NCBI GenBank assembly: GCA_021786655.1
Contig: JAJYMU010000035.1
Span: 1 to 5,416, forward strand
Direction of reading: 5' to 3'
From: Bacteroidota bacterium
GTDB lineage: Bacteria; Bacteroidota; Ignavibacteria; Ignavibacteriales; Melioribacteraceae
Length of the DNA: 5,416 nucleotides
The position numbers and the translations under genes were made by a program. This document shows positions 5,374 to 5,416 of the stretch, piece by piece. The notes under the pieces are model-generated. The model had not been told where the DNA came from. It searched no databases and worked only from the letters and a program-made list of their open reading frames with translations. Within the stretch, counting starts at the first letter, position 1. Every line of letters starts with the position of its first letter.

Positions 5374-5416
5374 AATGAACGATCCAAATTTAAGTTTTTA
5401 ACAGAAGGTAAAAAAA

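Noticed and set aside
5374..5416. Fluoride riboswitch upstream of crcB
   Set aside because: The 43 bp available do not show the conserved GGnGATGG/GATG-type core. The leader could continue beyond the window, so absence is not proven.

Overview
The window most likely comes from a member of the Ignavibacteria/Chlorobi side of the Bacteroidota. The main evidence is a type IX secretion (T9SS) C-terminal sorting domain with the YPNPFNPSTKI signature that is abundant in Ignavibacterium/Melioribacter-type genomes. Moderate GC and AT-rich spacers fit this. The assignment is an inference from motifs, not from a search.

Layout. On the + strand (1-1309) lie the 3' part of a secreted protein (two fibronectin-III-like domains plus the T9SS tail, its 5' end outside the window) and a small two-helix membrane protein of unknown function. 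Everything from 1352 to 5373 is on the - strand and faces them. Read in the direction of transcription, the first cluster is fluC/crcB (fluoride channel), a DUF190 protein and a secreted PAP2-family phosphatase, packed with a 3-bp gap and then a 4-bp ATGA overlap. After a 121-bp spacer come nfnA and nfnB, also joined by a 4-bp ATGA overlap. These encode the two subunits of an electron-bifurcating NADH-dependent ferredoxin:NADP+ oxidoreductase, which links the ferredoxin, NADH and NADPH pools. No gene-free stretch is longer than about 121 bp, and no RNA gene, insertion sequence or CRISPR array was seen.

The least ordinary signal is a pair of related palindromes with the same architecture: 7-bp arms AGAGACG/CGTCTCT around a 10-bp self-complementary core that differs between copies (TTCCATGGAA and GGACATGTCC). 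One copy lies inside the T9SS sorting domain, in frame, and encodes about ten extra residues. The other lies exactly in the gap between the two convergent transcription units, where it could act as a terminator. This looks like a dispersed miniature palindromic repeat that tolerates insertion into coding sequence and keeps its fold by paired changes in the core.
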